Source: Prevotella melaninogenica (GTDB lineage Bacteria; Bacteroidota; Bacteroidia; Bacteroidales; Bacteroidaceae). From it: 64,000 nucleotides of DNA. The position numbers and the translations under genes are program-made. Below, one piece after another: positions 6,974 to 14,953 of this stretch (its first letter is position 1; every line of letters starts with the position of its first letter). A model generated the notes under the pieces. The model was not told the origin of the DNA. It did no database searches and worked only from the letters and a program-made list of their open reading frames with translations. The DNA is taken from assembly GCF_018127925.1 (NCBI RefSeq), contig NZ_CP072348.1:255501-319500 (forward strand). Reading direction: 5' to 3'.

Positions 6974-7429
6974 ATGGAAAGAGAAAAAGAAGGTTTAAAG
7001 TCATTAGGTTCAAAGACTCAATACAGAATGGATTATGCACCAGAGGTGTTGGAATCATTTGTTAACAAGCATCCTGATAATGACTATTGGGTACGCTTCA
7101 ACTGCCCTGAGTTTACCAGTTTATGTCCTATTACAGGTCAACCAGACTTTGCTGAGATTCGTATTTCATACATTCCAGACGTGCGAATGGTTGAGAGTAA
7201 GAGTTTGAAGCTTTATCTTTTTAGCTTCCGTAACCACGGTGACTTCCATGAGGATTGTGTAAATACGATAATGAAGGATCTTATCAAGTTGATGGATCCT
7301 AAGTACATCGAGGTTACAGGAATCTTTACCCCACGTGGTGGTATCAGCATCTATCCATACGCTAACTATGGTCGTAAGGGTACGAAGTACGAGCAGTTAG
7401 CCGAGCAACGATTTATCACGCACGAATAA
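6974..7429 (+). CDS. queF: NADPH-dependent 7-cyano-7-deazaguanine reductase QueF
   Basis: A 151-residue cytosolic enzyme that reduces the nitrile of preQ0 to the amine of preQ1, the last free-base step before insertion into tRNA. It is the short single-domain (Bacillus-type) form. The catalytic Cys51 lies in [11 protein letters not shown] with Asp58, and the QueF signature ESKSLKLY is at 74-81, followed by FRNHGDFHE at 85-93 with the conserved His/Glu. It probably belongs to the preQ1-riboswitch transcript, although a hairpin lies between it and the transporter gene. The product preQ1 would be the ligand that represses import. Confidence 0.97.
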   Translation: MEREKEGLKSLGSKTQYRMDYAPEVLESFVNKHPDNDYWVRFNCPEFTSLCPITGQPDFAEIRISYIPDVRMVESKSLKLYLFSFRNHGDFHEDCVNTIMKDLIKLMDPKYIEVTGIFTPRGGISIYPYANYGRKGTKYEQLAEQRFITHE

Positions 7430-7594
7430 AGGAATAGTATCCATATTTAGAACGTAAGGTTTTAGATTTTATTAGTAAGACTGAATGGATAAGGGTAGAA
7501 CTCTTTCATGTTTAATCTAATGTATGATTAACTTGATTACGCTATTACGTATAAATCTACTTCTCATTGATTTTGTTCTTTCTAAAACTTTTCT

Positions 7595-7681
7595 CCCCCT
7601 TAACAAGACGAGGATGTATCAAAATGCAAATACCATTTTGATAATCTTACAGTTTGAAACAATCCAATAAAAAATAAGGGT
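7595..7681. repeat. Partial copy of the MITE-like element at 11519-11699
   Basis: GAGGATGTATCAAAATGCAAAT followed by ttttgataatcttacag and gaaacaatccaataaaa matches the left half of the element at 11519-11590. Its outer flank ccccttaacaagac also matches the right flank of that element in inverse orientation. The right end is missing here. Confidence 0.7.
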
Positions 7682-7729
7682 CTTCAGCAATTTGGAGTGA
7701 TACCTTTTGAGATTAAAACTTTGAAAAAA

Positions 7730-8010
7730 GGTCACACAGAGAAATGGAGAGCACAGAGGTTTTATATAGCAGAAATCGTTAGACACAGAGGCACCGTTGG
7801 TGCGTGGAGGAACAGAGGATATTTGCGAGTTTTATTAATGTTTTTGTCTACTTCATTACAAAGCGGTGGTTTGCAAGATTTCTTAAAAACGTTCTTTACC
7901 AAAGCTATCAGCAACACCTACACACTACGCCTCTGTCGCTCTTTGTGCCTTTGGCACCTCCGTGATATTGTCTGCTCTCACCTCCGTGTTCTCCCCCTCT
8001 CTGTGTGCCT
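7730..8010. repeat. Long fold-back repeat with cacagag/ctctgtg arms
   Basis: The left arm at 7730-7759 (cacacagagaaatggagag) is complementary to the right arm at 7981-8009 (ctccccctctctgtgtg), with about 24 of 29 positions pairing. Further inner segments (acacagaggcacc and ggcacctccgtg) also pair. It is probably a non-coding dispersed repeat. Confidence 0.65.
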
Positions 8011-8068
8011 TTTATATATAGTAGGCTTACTTTATCACTCCATATTTAGGAAGAACCTAAAATATACT

Positions 8069-8199
8069 GTTGAAGCGTATGCCTTTATCTCATTATGTCT
8101 TCATTCTCCAAAATTAATTCAAAGACTTTATTAAAAGAGTTCGCGAACAAATCAAAAAAAGTTCGCGAACTTTTTCTAAATTGTTCGCGAACTTTTTTC
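8069..8199 (-). repeat. Cassette B 3' element: three GTTCGCGAAC palindromes plus shared tail
   Basis: Perfect 10-bp palindromes GTTCGCGAAC lie at 8140-8149, 8161-8170 and 8183-8192, each next to A/T runs. Beyond them (reading the minus strand) follows a block with gaatgaaga and catacgcttcaa, which recurs after the palindromes of cassettes C and D. Cassette A lacks both. The palindromes could be protein-binding sites or weak terminators. Confidence 0.75.
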
Positions 8200-8290
8200 A
8201 TTTATCTTTGACTAACAATCTTACTTTTCATTTCAAACCTGGCTTATTAGCTGCTTTCCTCCTTGAGCATTAGTAGCAGCAGGAGAGAGA

Positions 8291-8725
8291 TTACTCTGGC
8301 ACAGGTCCTGGGCTGCCCCCTGTTTTAGGTGCAGGTTTAGCACTGAGGTGTTCTTCCTTCACCGTCTCATACGAGTTATCATGCAGAGCCGATTTTAGTT
8401 CTACGCCCGGTGTAAACGTTACGCGCGGCTTGATGGTTTCTGTCTTAAAAGCCTTTTCCGTTGCAGCCCCCTCGCTTGAAAGAGTCAGGCGCATCGTGCC
8501 AAACTCCCCCAACTGCACGCTAAAGCCATCGCGGAGATAATGAGGCAGACAGTCCATAAAGTTTGACAACACGTTTTCGATGTCACCACGTGTCAGCGAA
8601 GAACGTCCCGCAATGTCATGCGCAATATCTCGCAAGGTCTTCTTACCAAGATTTACAGGATTAGCATAGAACTTTTCCTCTGTCCGCTTCTGCGGATTCT
8701 TTTTCTTTTGGAGTTTAATCTTCAT
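8291..8725 (-). CDS. HU-family DNA-binding protein of cassette B
   Basis: A 144-residue HU-related protein, nearly identical to the cassette A copy over residues 1-125: basic start KIKLQKKKNPQKR, helix RDIAHDIAGRSSLTRGDI, beta-turn QLGEFGTMRL. The tail differs (EEHLSAKPAPKTGGSPGPVPE), showing that only the tail drifts freely. It lies downstream of lipoprotein B behind a palindrome array and before the GTTCGCGAAC palindromes. The family binds and bends DNA; a role special to the cassette is only suggested by its position in all four copies. Confidence 0.9.
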   Translation of the reverse strand: MKIKLQKKKNPQKRTEEKFYANPVNLGKKTLRDIAHDIAGRSSLTRGDIENVLSNFMDCLPHYLRDGFSVQLGEFGTMRLTLSSEGAATEKAFKTETIKPRVTFTPGVELKSALHDNSYETVKEEHLSAKPAPKTGGSPGPVPE

Positions 8726-8836
8726 AATTGTTTTGTTTTTGAAAGTAAATATTTAAGTTTTTACGGTATTTCCATTCCTTGGAAATTCTCACTCCCCTTC
8801 AGCTATTTCCACAGCCAAAGGTAAGCCTTAAAATTA

Positions 8837-9003
8837 CCTACGGTCAGAAGAAAATTTTCCTTTGTGAAAAATTTCTTTCCGACCGTAGGCACGTAAATTT
8901 CTCACCGTAGAGAAATTTTCTTCCGACCCGTTAGAAATTTCTTGCTAACACGTTCCCTGTAAATTTCTAACACGTTAGAAATTTTCTTGCAACGGGTTAG
9001 ATT
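8837..9003. repeat. Array of AT-rich palindromic repeats, cassette B
   Basis: Same design as in cassette A, read on the minus strand: units of gaaatttctaac and gttagaaattt with gggaacgtgttag spacers, and the CCTACGGTC...GACCGTAGG inverted repeat nearest the HU gene. It is shorter than the array in A. Confidence 0.8.
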
Positions 9004-9040
9004 TTCCCTTGTCTCTCATCCTCCTTTATCCAGTTAGGCT

Positions 9041-9060
9041 CCCTCCCCTTTTGGGGAGGG
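9041..9060. repeat. Hairpin CCCTCCCC-TTTT-GGGGAGGG after variable region B
   Basis: Perfect 8-bp stem with a 4-nt loop, 21 bp beyond the lipoprotein stop, at the same place as in the other cassettes. It is either the target hairpin of a DGR or a REP-like/terminator hairpin. Confidence 0.8.
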
Positions 9061-9080
9061 TCGGGGTGGGGCTTTTAGGA

Positions 9081-9260
9081 CTACTGAAACGACTCTGCCC
9101 TGAACCCGTAGCCGCGGTAGCCGTAGCTGTACACGTAGACGTTACCACTGCCGAAGTACAGGGCGTACGCGCCGTTGCTGCTCCATGGGTAAGCACTTGA
9201 CGACCAATAGTAGCCGTAGTTGCCAACGTCTTTCAGCTGACCATAGTTGTAGTAACCCAA
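9081..9260 (-). other. Candidate DGR-type variable region, cassette B
   Basis: The last 60 codons, from TTGGGT to the stop. B is one codon longer than A, C and D, with an extra NNC codon in the tail. It is the most tyrosine-rich version (many TAC codons), as expected when AAC codons receive T at the first base. Constant blocks YYWSSSAYP, FGSG and the NNC columns align with the other copies. Confidence 0.65.
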
Positions 9261-10649
9261 GGCGGGCAAGTAGAAGTAATTGCCTGCGTCAGCGGCGGAA
9301 GGAAGGCCGGAGTTGTTGATACTACTGCTGTTGTTGTTATATTCCTTTCTTGTTGTACGCAGGTCGGTCGTACCGTCGGCAGATTTCTCGGTGTCGTAAT
9401 GATGCTCGGCTTGTAATACAGACTTCTTCTTAAACCACATGCCACCTTTATATAAATGCCCCATCGTTGTCCATAACTCGTCACCGTCCCAACGTGGATC
9501 ACCGTACATACAGTACCAAAACATCTCGTTAGCGTTAGGAAGACCTGCGCAAGTCTGGGTAGCATTGAAAGATGAACCGCTGCCCTCGTGATACCAACGA
9601 GAGTCAGTGTTGCTCTGGGCGTAGTTTGAAGAACTGTTGCCGTCGAGGGTTGGCTGACCAGTGTTTCCTGGCAGGTGCTTTGTCCATTCATAACCGTACC
9701 AATATTGATTCTGTGCATCCCACATGTAATAATGGTCGCCGTCGTAATTACGTACGTTAAGATTAGCAGTGACGTTGTAGTACTTGTTCTGATCGTAGGT
9801 AGCAGAAGGCAATGTCTTAGTTATTGTTCCCTCAACATTTGTTGCTATGTCCTTTACCCAATAACGTATTTTGAGGGTATGGGTACCTGGCTTTATAACA
9901 ACGTAAGAACCATTAGTAGCAGCACTTGTGCTAGTGTTGGTTAAAGGGAAACCATTAGCGTATGTTCCGCTACCCTTTGTCGTGAGAACAATCTGCTTAC
10001 CTGTACCTGTACCCGTGAGTTCGCCTGTTGCTGGGTTGAGGGTATATGTACTGGTAATGTCATCGTCTGAATTTACTTCTATCTTTGTCAAGTAGCAGTC
10101 ATGTAAGATAGTGTTACTGGTACGTGGCAAGAAGAGAAGGTAAGCAGCCTTGTGGTCGAGTGTGAAAGCAAATCCATTCTTTGAATTTGACCATGTGGCA
10201 TCTGCTATACCGCAATCACCTGATGTACCAAAATGAGCGGTAGTGTTGGGCTCTCCTTGGCTTTGGCTTCCAGCAATTGTAACTTGATCCTGATTGCCGC
10301 TCTGACCAGGGTAATAAACCTTATAGGTGCTGCTTTGTGTAAACTTACCAGGCACTTTAAACTTAAAGCTGGCAGTCTTTGCTGTAGGGGCGTTGCTGCT
10401 TTGTTGCCATGTACCATCATCGTCTTTTACCCAAATCTTATCGCCTGCTTCCCAAAAGAACTTGCCGTCGCTCTCCATTGAGGTACGAGTTGATGGGTCA
10501 CCTGCTGTAAAGGTTGTCAAGTTCTTGTCGTTATCTGTACTGTTTGGGTTCTGCGCTACGTCTTCATTGGCACAGGATGCAAACGCTAATGTGAACCCGC
10601 AGAAAGCTGCGAATGATAGCAGGCGGGTCTTAAATAATTCCTTTTTCAT
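9081..10649 (-). CDS. Fimbrillin-like lipoprotein B with variable C-terminal domain
   Basis: A 522-residue paralogue of the lipoprotein at 2189. Signal peptide MKKELFKTRLLSF with lipobox FASC (Cys26). The Thr-rich fimbrillin-like part (TFTAGDPSTRTSM, FWEAGDKIWVKDD) is almost the same as in A, with changes concentrated in the middle (FTQSSTYKVYYPGQSGNQ) and after MWDAQNQYW. The C-terminal lectin-like domain has WYCMYGDPRWDGDELW and ends with a tyrosine- and glycine-rich tail. The cassette is oriented against A, with 3.6 kb between the two HU genes. Probably surface-exposed; ligand unknown. Confidence 0.85.
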   Translation of the reverse strand: MKKELFKTRLLSFAAFCGFTLAFASCANEDVAQNPNSTDNDKNLTTFTAGDPSTRTSMESDGKFFWEAGDKIWVKDDDGTWQQSSNAPTAKTASFKFKVPGKFTQSSTYKVYYPGQSGNQDQVTIAGSQSQGEPNTTAHFGTSGDCGIADATWSNSKNGFAFTLDHKAAYLLFLPRTSNTILHDCYLTKIEVNSDDDITSTYTLNPATGELTGTGTGKQIVLTTKGSGTYANGFPLTNTSTSAATNGSYVVIKPGTHTLKIRYWVKDIATNVEGTITKTLPSATYDQNKYYNVTANLNVRNYDGDHYYMWDAQNQYWYGYEWTKHLPGNTGQPTLDGNSSSNYAQSNTDSRWYHEGSGSSFNATQTCAGLPNANEMFWYCMYGDPRWDGDELWTTMGHLYKGGMWFKKKSVLQAEHHYDTEKSADGTTDLRTTRKEYNNNSSSINNSGLPSAADAGNYFYLPALGYYNYGQLKDVGNYGYYWSSSAYPWSSNGAYALYFGSGNVYVYSYGYRGYGFRAESFQ

Positions 10650-10707
10650 TGTCTGTTTCTTCTTTTTCGATTTTGTTTTCTTTACTTGGTTAATAACTCT
10701 CTCTCTC

Positions 10708-10914
10708 TTAGTCTTCCCATGAAGAATGCTCGGTTGCTTCTTCGCTTTCTGTCATCCAACTTGGAGCCTGCTTGGCATCACCAGAGGTTCCGCCTGACTG
10801 GGCTGGGTTGTGCTGACCGGGGTAAGACGTGTCCATCAAATAAGTGGTTTCGCTTACTTGGATTATCATGCAACATGGGGCAGAATAATCCTTCTTTTCT
10901 TGTTTCTTTCTCAT
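10708..10914 (-). CDS. Small acidic conserved protein of cassette B (68 aa)
   Basis: Almost identical to the 68-residue protein of cassette A: basic start MRKKQEKK, core QVSETTYLMD, then SYPGQHNPAQSGG and the acidic end HSSWED. Differences from A are few (S/T, F/Y, R/C), mostly conservative. It ends 58 bp before the lipoprotein start and follows the long structured leader. No domain is recognised; there is no signal peptide. Confidence 0.75.
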   Translation of the reverse strand: MRKKQEKKDYSAPCCMIIQVSETTYLMDTSYPGQHNPAQSGGTSGDAKQAPSWMTESEEATEHSSWED

Positions 10915-11210
10915 TGCTTTTTGATTTGATTAAAAATAGTTGTTACTGTTCTATAGATGTGGCTTCATTACGCCACCTTTATATATACATCCTGACGATC
11001 TCATTATTTATCCTTTCTGATTGCCTGATTTTTCCTTTCTGATTGCTTGCCCTCTCCCTCTCTACAGGCAGACAGCATATCACTGCTGCCTGCCTGAGAA
11101 ATCAACGAGAGAAAACAAACTATTATTAGAGAATTACAATTATCTGTTACGGTAAAATCAGTGCTAAAAACGTTCTTATTTTGCTTTCTTGACAGCTCGC
11201 AAATAGGTAC

Positions 11211-11249
11211 AAAAAAGCGAACAAAGGAAACTCCTAGAAGTCCTTTGTT
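11211..11249 (-). terminator. Terminator-like hairpin in the cassette B leader
   Basis: On the minus strand AACAAAGGA and TCCTTTGTT pair and are followed by CGC and six T, the same form and place as in cassettes A, C and D. The loop differs (ttctaggagt), so the stem is conserved more strictly than the loop. Confidence 0.6.
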
Positions 11250-11311
11250 TACAAGCGTTACGCCACGCTTCGCGCGCGCGTAGGATGGAAGAAAAAAAGT
11301 ATGATTAAACG

Positions 11312-11455
11312 CTAGGTGCGCCTGTGTGTGTGTGTGTGTGTGTGTGTTAGCAAAATATCTGAAACTACCAAATATAAAGCACTAAAAAAGGCAAAGAAAC
11401 TAAGATTTCTTTGCTGTGCTAAATTTATCTGATATGTCGTTGCTAATTTGTTCAC
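11312..11455 (-). CDS. Cassette B leader ORF with Thr-His repeat tail
   Basis: A 47-codon ORF from GTG (11455). The inner ATG of copies A, C and D is ACG here, so only the GTG start remains. The hydrophobic core FFAFFSALYLVVSDILL is kept. The AC tract has 12 units, which puts the end in another frame: the Thr-His repeats are followed by RRT and a TAG. No function is known; see the copy at 1397. Confidence 0.4.
   Translation of the reverse strand: MNKLATTYQINLAQQRNLSFFAFFSALYLVVSDILLTHTHTHTHRRT
11323..11347. repeat. (AC)12 microsatellite, cassette B
   Basis: Twelve AC units (TG on the plus strand) between GCTA and GGCGC of the leader ORF; four fewer than in cassettes A and C. Confidence 0.95.
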
Positions 11456-11460
11456 GGTCG

Positions 11461-11468
11461 CAAAGGTA
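11461..11468 (-). promoter_or_regulatory. Cassette B promoter -7 box
   Basis: CAAAGGTA on the plus strand is TACCTTTG on the minus strand, at the same spacing from the leader GTG as in the other copies, within 1 bp. The upstream sequence (caatttattctt) resembles that of cassette A. Confidence 0.75.
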
Positions 11469-11518
11469 AGAAGAATAAATTGAATGGGCAAGGAAAAGAT
11501 GAAAAAAACTCACCCCGC

Positions 11519-11699
11519 GAGGAATGTGTCGAAATGCAAATACCCTTTTGATAATCTTACAGTCTGAAACAATCCAATAAAAATAACCATTTCTGTACCC
11601 GATTTTGAGTAAGAAAATGGTCTTTTCTTTGCCTTTAAAAGAATCCTACTTATAAATTGAAGGTTGTCAAGTTATTAATTTGCATTTTGACACATCCTC
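11519..11699. mobile_element. MITE-like element of about 181 bp
   Basis: The left end GAGGAATGTGTCGAAATGCAAAT (11519-11541) and right end (11677-11699, inverse reading GAGGATGTGTCAAAATGCAAAT) are imperfect terminal inverted repeats of about 22 bp. The inside has no ORF. The left half recurs at 7610-7681. It has the form of a non-autonomous miniature element, inserted just upstream of the cassette B promoter. Target duplications are not obvious. Confidence 0.6.
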
Positions 11700-11753
11700 G
11701 TCTTGTTAGGGGGAAGAGAATATAGCTATGATAACAACCAGGGGCATAGCTCC

Positions 11754-13049
11754 TTATTCATGATAGCTATTTAGCTTTGAAAGATAGAACTTCTTAAAGT
11801 CGCTCCATCGATAGTAATATGGTGTAGAGGTCTTTGGAAGGGGTAGCGTCGCTTCCTCCTCGTTGAGTAAGACCTTCACGAGAACATCAGCTTTTGGATT
11901 CTTCGGATTCTTATAGAAAACAAACTGGATGTTAGCAGCCATAGGGACAATGCGTGTAGAACTCCAACCCTTTAGGGTAAGACTGTCAATGTCTGAAACC
12001 TTGATGTCATTGTTATTAAGATTCAGTAGGCACGTCAATGGCATAACCATCGTGTCATGACCGAAACGAAGGGTTGCACCTGGGTGAGGGAGCGCCAGAC
12101 AAGAATCAGCATCAGTGATAATCTTACGCAAGAGATTACGCTGTGAGAAAGGTTGATTACCTCCGCTTTGTGGTGCACTGGCATAACGTAAGTACCACCA
12201 AGCATTGCTCCTCTGCCATAGTCGGTACAACTCATCGGCTGTAAAGAGGTTGTATAGCGAGAGCGAATGGCGTATCTCTGAGTTCTGAACAATGCTTGCC
12301 AAACTGAAAAGGTCGAAGGTAAGCTGTCCTGCATCCACCTTCTTTGTCACGTATTCCTTATCCTTAAAGAGACGAGCCATCAACGGTTTGGTGTCAATAT
12401 TGCGTTTACCCCACTCGTCAATCGTATTCTTTATAGCACTGCTATCCCTTTGATGAGAGAGTTTCTTGTCTGGTTGCTTCATAAAATACATGTCATGTGC
12501 GCTCGCATCATGCCTAATTCTTAAACGAGGATTATGCCGAATCAGTTCCTGCAGTTCGTTCTCCATGGATAGAATACAGCGGATAACGTCCGTCGACTTG
12601 GCATCCACCCATACCGAATCACGGAATACAGAAGGGAAACGACGATACATTCTTCGTGCAATCTGCTGATGCTGCTGTGCTCCTAATGGTGTCAACTCTC
12701 CCCATCGTTTATAAGACTCTGCATACATGAGGCGTAATTTCTTCAAGATGTCCTTTCCTTCATTGGTCAACACACCAGCCGAATCAGCTTGCTGTAGGGT
12801 TTCTATAGGACGGAGATACTGTTGCTCATGAATGAGATAGCGTGATCCATGTCGCCCATAATGCGATAAATATACAGGAAGATAGCCTGAAGGAGCAGGC
12901 GTTAGCCTACCCGAAGGAGCTGGGTAAGCAAGGTAATTGTTGGCAGAAAGCTCAGGATGCTCACTGATCTGCTTCCTGAATGATTGTGCTGTGACGTGTA
13001 ACGATGCTGAGATGGCTAACGCACAAAGCAAGATAAGTTGTTTTTTCAT
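11754..13049 (-). CDS. Exported histidine-type phosphatase (MINPP/phytase-like)
   Basis: A 431-residue exported enzyme with a signal peptide (about 1-22, ending VTAQS). The catalytic motif of histidine acid phosphatases, RHGSR, is at 66-70 in SHYGRHGSRYL, and the later acid motif is GHDT at about 331 (RFGHDTMVMPL). This combination is that of clade-2 histidine phosphatases; Bacteroidetes members include inositol polyphosphate phosphatases. It should release phosphate from organic esters in the periplasm or at the surface. A -7 box CAAAGGTA lies 30 bp before the start. The substrate is not determined by sequence. Confidence 0.85.
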   Translation of the reverse strand: MKKQLILLCALAISASLHVTAQSFRKQISEHPELSANNYLAYPAPSGRLTPAPSGYLPVYLSHYGRHGSRYLIHEQQYLRPIETLQQADSAGVLTNEGKDILKKLRLMYAESYKRWGELTPLGAQQHQQIARRMYRRFPSVFRDSVWVDAKSTDVIRCILSMENELQELIRHNPRLRIRHDASAHDMYFMKQPDKKLSHQRDSSAIKNTIDEWGKRNIDTKPLMARLFKDKEYVTKKVDAGQLTFDLFSLASIVQNSEIRHSLSLYNLFTADELYRLWQRSNAWWYLRYASAPQSGGNQPFSQRNLLRKIITDADSCLALPHPGATLRFGHDTMVMPLTCLLNLNNNDIKVSDIDSLTLKGWSSTRIVPMAANIQFVFYKNPKNPKADVLVKVLLNEEEATLPLPKTSTPYYYRWSDFKKFYLSKLNSYHE

Positions 13050-13078
13050 ATCGTTGTGATTTGATCTAAACTACTGTG

Positions 13079-13086
13079 CAAAGGTA
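13079..13086 (-). promoter_or_regulatory. -7 box of the histidine phosphatase gene
   Basis: CAAAGGTA on the plus strand reads TACCTTTG on the minus strand, 30 bp upstream of the ATG. Confidence 0.6.
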
Positions 13087-13179
13087 ATCATTTTCTATAA
13101 ACATACGTAATAGAGTTTAAGTTAAAGGCTCATTCCATGTAAATGTCTATACTGCTTTATCCCATTCTTATGGTATTGC

Positions 13180-13260
13180 TGGTGTCGTTTATGCCCTCCG
13201 CACTAATGGTGCTCACCCTCCGCACTATATGTGCTGAGCATTAGCACCAATGGTGTTGGG
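13180..13260. repeat. 22-bp palindromic tandem repeat cluster (copy 1)
   Basis: Units of about 22 bp with GCAC and GTGC half-sites separated by 6-7 bp (ccgcactaatggtgct, ccgcactatatgtgct, ttagcaccaatggtg). Related clusters stand in intergenic DNA at 34341-34406 and 56080-56126. The rest of the 420-bp spacer (13050-13468) shows only promoter boxes. Confidence 0.7.
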
Positions 13261-13392
13261 AATCTACACATAGGTAAGGAAGGGTAGGATTGGTCTGTTG
13301 TGAACCTATAAGCGTATGGAATAAGGTACTAAACGATAGTCTAAAAATACTTAAAACACTTTTGTTTACATGTAAATATCAAAGATAAATAC

Positions 13393-13400
13393 TATCTTTG
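13393..13400 (+). promoter_or_regulatory. -7 box of the amidotransferase-like gene
   Basis: TATCTTTG matches TAnnTTTG, 69 bp before the ATG at 13469. Confidence 0.55.
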
Positions 13401-13468
13401 TTTCGTTCATAGTAGGTTGACTATGCGCAAACTTGACTATAAAAAATTACAAACTAACATAAACAATT

Positions 13469-14599
13469 ATGCTACGAAAAACGTTTTTCATCATTGCCAT
13501 GTGCTTGGTAGGACTGAGTGCATGGAGTATGGGAGTAGGAAACAAGGTACGTGTGGGTGTTTTCCAAGGTAATGGCGGTGCACAAACGTGTATTTGGGAA
13601 ACGATTGCATCCATACAATTGGATCCTGATATGACGGTCAGAACTATCACTACGGGTGATATTGCGAACGGTGCATTGAAGGATTTGGATGCTATCATCA
13701 TCCCAGGAGGTGAGGGAGTGACGCAGTATATGAATCTTGGAGAGGAGAACATGGAACGAATAAGAAACTTTATTCGTTCTGGAAAAGGTGCTGTGGGTAT
13801 CTGTGCTGGTGCCTATCTCTTTACAGACACACCAGGATATGCTTGTATGCACATCAATGGTGGAAAGGCAATTGATATCGTGCATGATAACCGTGGGCAT
13901 GGTATATCAGCCTTCTCCCTCACGGCAGAAGGTAAAAACTATTCCCTGAACTTGCTAAGCGTGATAAGTCATACGTCATGTATTACGAAGGTCCTGTCCT
14001 TGTCAAGAGTGACAGTTATTCCACTTCCTTACACAACTATGGCGATAATGGAGACCGATGTGCATGAAGAGGGTAATGCCCCAGCAAACATGACGAATAA
14101 TCGACCTTTCTTTATCGCCAATGAATATGGGAAAGGACGTGTCTTTAGTAGTATCTCACACCCAGAGGCAACACAAGGAATGATGTGGATGATACCACGC
14201 ATGGTGCGTTGGACATTACGCATGCCAGTTGTAGCATATTCGAAGCGGGTCGTTAATCCCGATTTATACAATCGTGAGATTCTCATGACGAAAGATGATT
14301 TGAGAAAGGAACGTGGATATTATAGAACATTCTTATATGGTTCGCCTAATGAGAAGATAGCAGCACTCGACTGGTTACAGGCATGTCGGTCATGGGATGC
14401 TAAGCGTTGGGTGCAAGGATTACTCTTTGATAACAGCCCTGCAGTAAGAGAACGGACGGCTCGCTTTATTGCTGAAACCGATTATCTTCCTTTCTTATCA
14501 GACTTAGAAGCAGCTTGTAGGGTAGAGCGTGATGAGCAAACGAAACAAAGAATGGTGAAGCATCTTGAGCATCTGAAAGCGCTACTGGCGCATAAATAA
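13469..14599 (+). CDS. Exported class I glutamine-amidotransferase-like protein (BPL_N type) with an internal compensated frameshift
   Basis: A 376-residue exported protein (signal peptide about 1-22). The N-terminal part has the amidotransferase-like fold of the biotin-protein-ligase N-terminal family: DAIIIPGGEG at about 74-83 and the nucleophile elbow GICAGAYL with Cys112. Residues 157-198 look wrong (NYSLNLLSVISHTSC...). The frame one base earlier reads LFPELAKRDKSYVMYYEGP and stays open to 14060, with the family-like motif YYEGP. So one A seems lost at the A-run near 13934-13938 and one base gained near 14055-14062. After that the expected frame resumes (FFIANEYGKGRVF, SHPE). It may be damaged, or the bases may be read wrongly. 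Substrate unknown. Confidence 0.75.
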   Translation: MLRKTFFIIAMCLVGLSAWSMGVGNKVRVGVFQGNGGAQTCIWETIASIQLDPDMTVRTITTGDIANGALKDLDAIIIPGGEGVTQYMNLGEENMERIRNFIRSGKGAVGICAGAYLFTDTPGYACMHINGGKAIDIVHDNRGHGISAFSLTAEGKNYSLNLLSVISHTSCITKVLSLSRVTVIPLPYTTMAIMETDVHEEGNAPANMTNNRPFFIANEYGKGRVFSSISHPEATQGMMWMIPRMVRWTLRMPVVAYSKRVVNPDLYNREILMTKDDLRKERGYYRTFLYGSPNEKIAALDWLQACRSWDAKRWVQGLLFDNSPAVRERTARFIAETDYLPFLSDLEAACRVERDEQTKQRMVKHLEHLKALLAHK

Positions 14600-14686
14600 T
14601 ACTCGTCTTGTAGGGGCTATTATTAGGTAGAAACGTATTAGATTCAGTCACTGCTCCGAATGAGTAGTTGCTTAAAAAACAAACTT

Positions 14687-14768
14687 TCCTGTCACTTCTG
14701 TCATTCAAAGTTATGGGTTAATGCGCTTAGAGACAGTGCTGTTATGAAAAATGTTAAATGTGACAGCA
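14687..14768. repeat. 82-bp intergenic element with TGCTGTCA ends (copy 1)
   Basis: Reading the minus strand it starts TGCTGTCACATTTAACAT and ends TGACAGAAGTGACAGGA. Two further copies of 81 bp are at 30308-30388 and 52707-52787. The ends are conserved and complementary; the middle is not. Confidence 0.7.
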
Positions 14769-14882
14769 AAACGAAATTAAACTTATTATGGTAATAGGGG
14801 GTAATAAGTTCTTCTCGTTTTAGTAGTTTTTCACTCCGCTTTTGGGAAGAGTCAGATTTTGGTTCGATGATGATAGAATAAA

Positions 14883-14921
14883 AAAAGGCAGTTTCGAATC
14901 AAGCTTCGAAACTGCCTTTTC
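14883..14921. terminator. Terminator of the tmRNA gene
   Basis: AAAAGGCAGTTTCGAA and TTCGAAACTGCCTTTT form a 16-bp stem with a short loop (tcaagc), A-rich on the left, T-rich on the right. It lies between the tmRNA (minus) and the amidotransferase-like gene (plus) and can serve both. Confidence 0.85.
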
Positions 14922-14953
14922 TGTTTGACAAAATCTCCTTTGAGATTAAGAAG

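Larger units (their letters stand above)
7430..8135. other. Gene-poor spacer with repeats
   Basis: No gene is supported between queF and the B cassette tail. The spacer holds a partial MITE-like element (7595-7681) and a long fold-back repeat (7730-8010). An open frame at 7697-8134 runs across the fold-back repeat and has no recognisable domain or ribosome-binding site, so I do not call it a gene. Confidence 0.6.

Noticed and set aside
7697-8134. Open frame of 145 codons
   Set aside because: It runs through a long fold-back repeat with complementary arms, has no recognisable domain and no good ribosome-binding site; more likely a chance frame in repeat DNA.
9009-9226. Short frames on both strands across the end of lipoprotein B
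   Set aside because: They are shadow frames of the GC-rich variable region and hairpin, with repetitive composition and no homologues expected.
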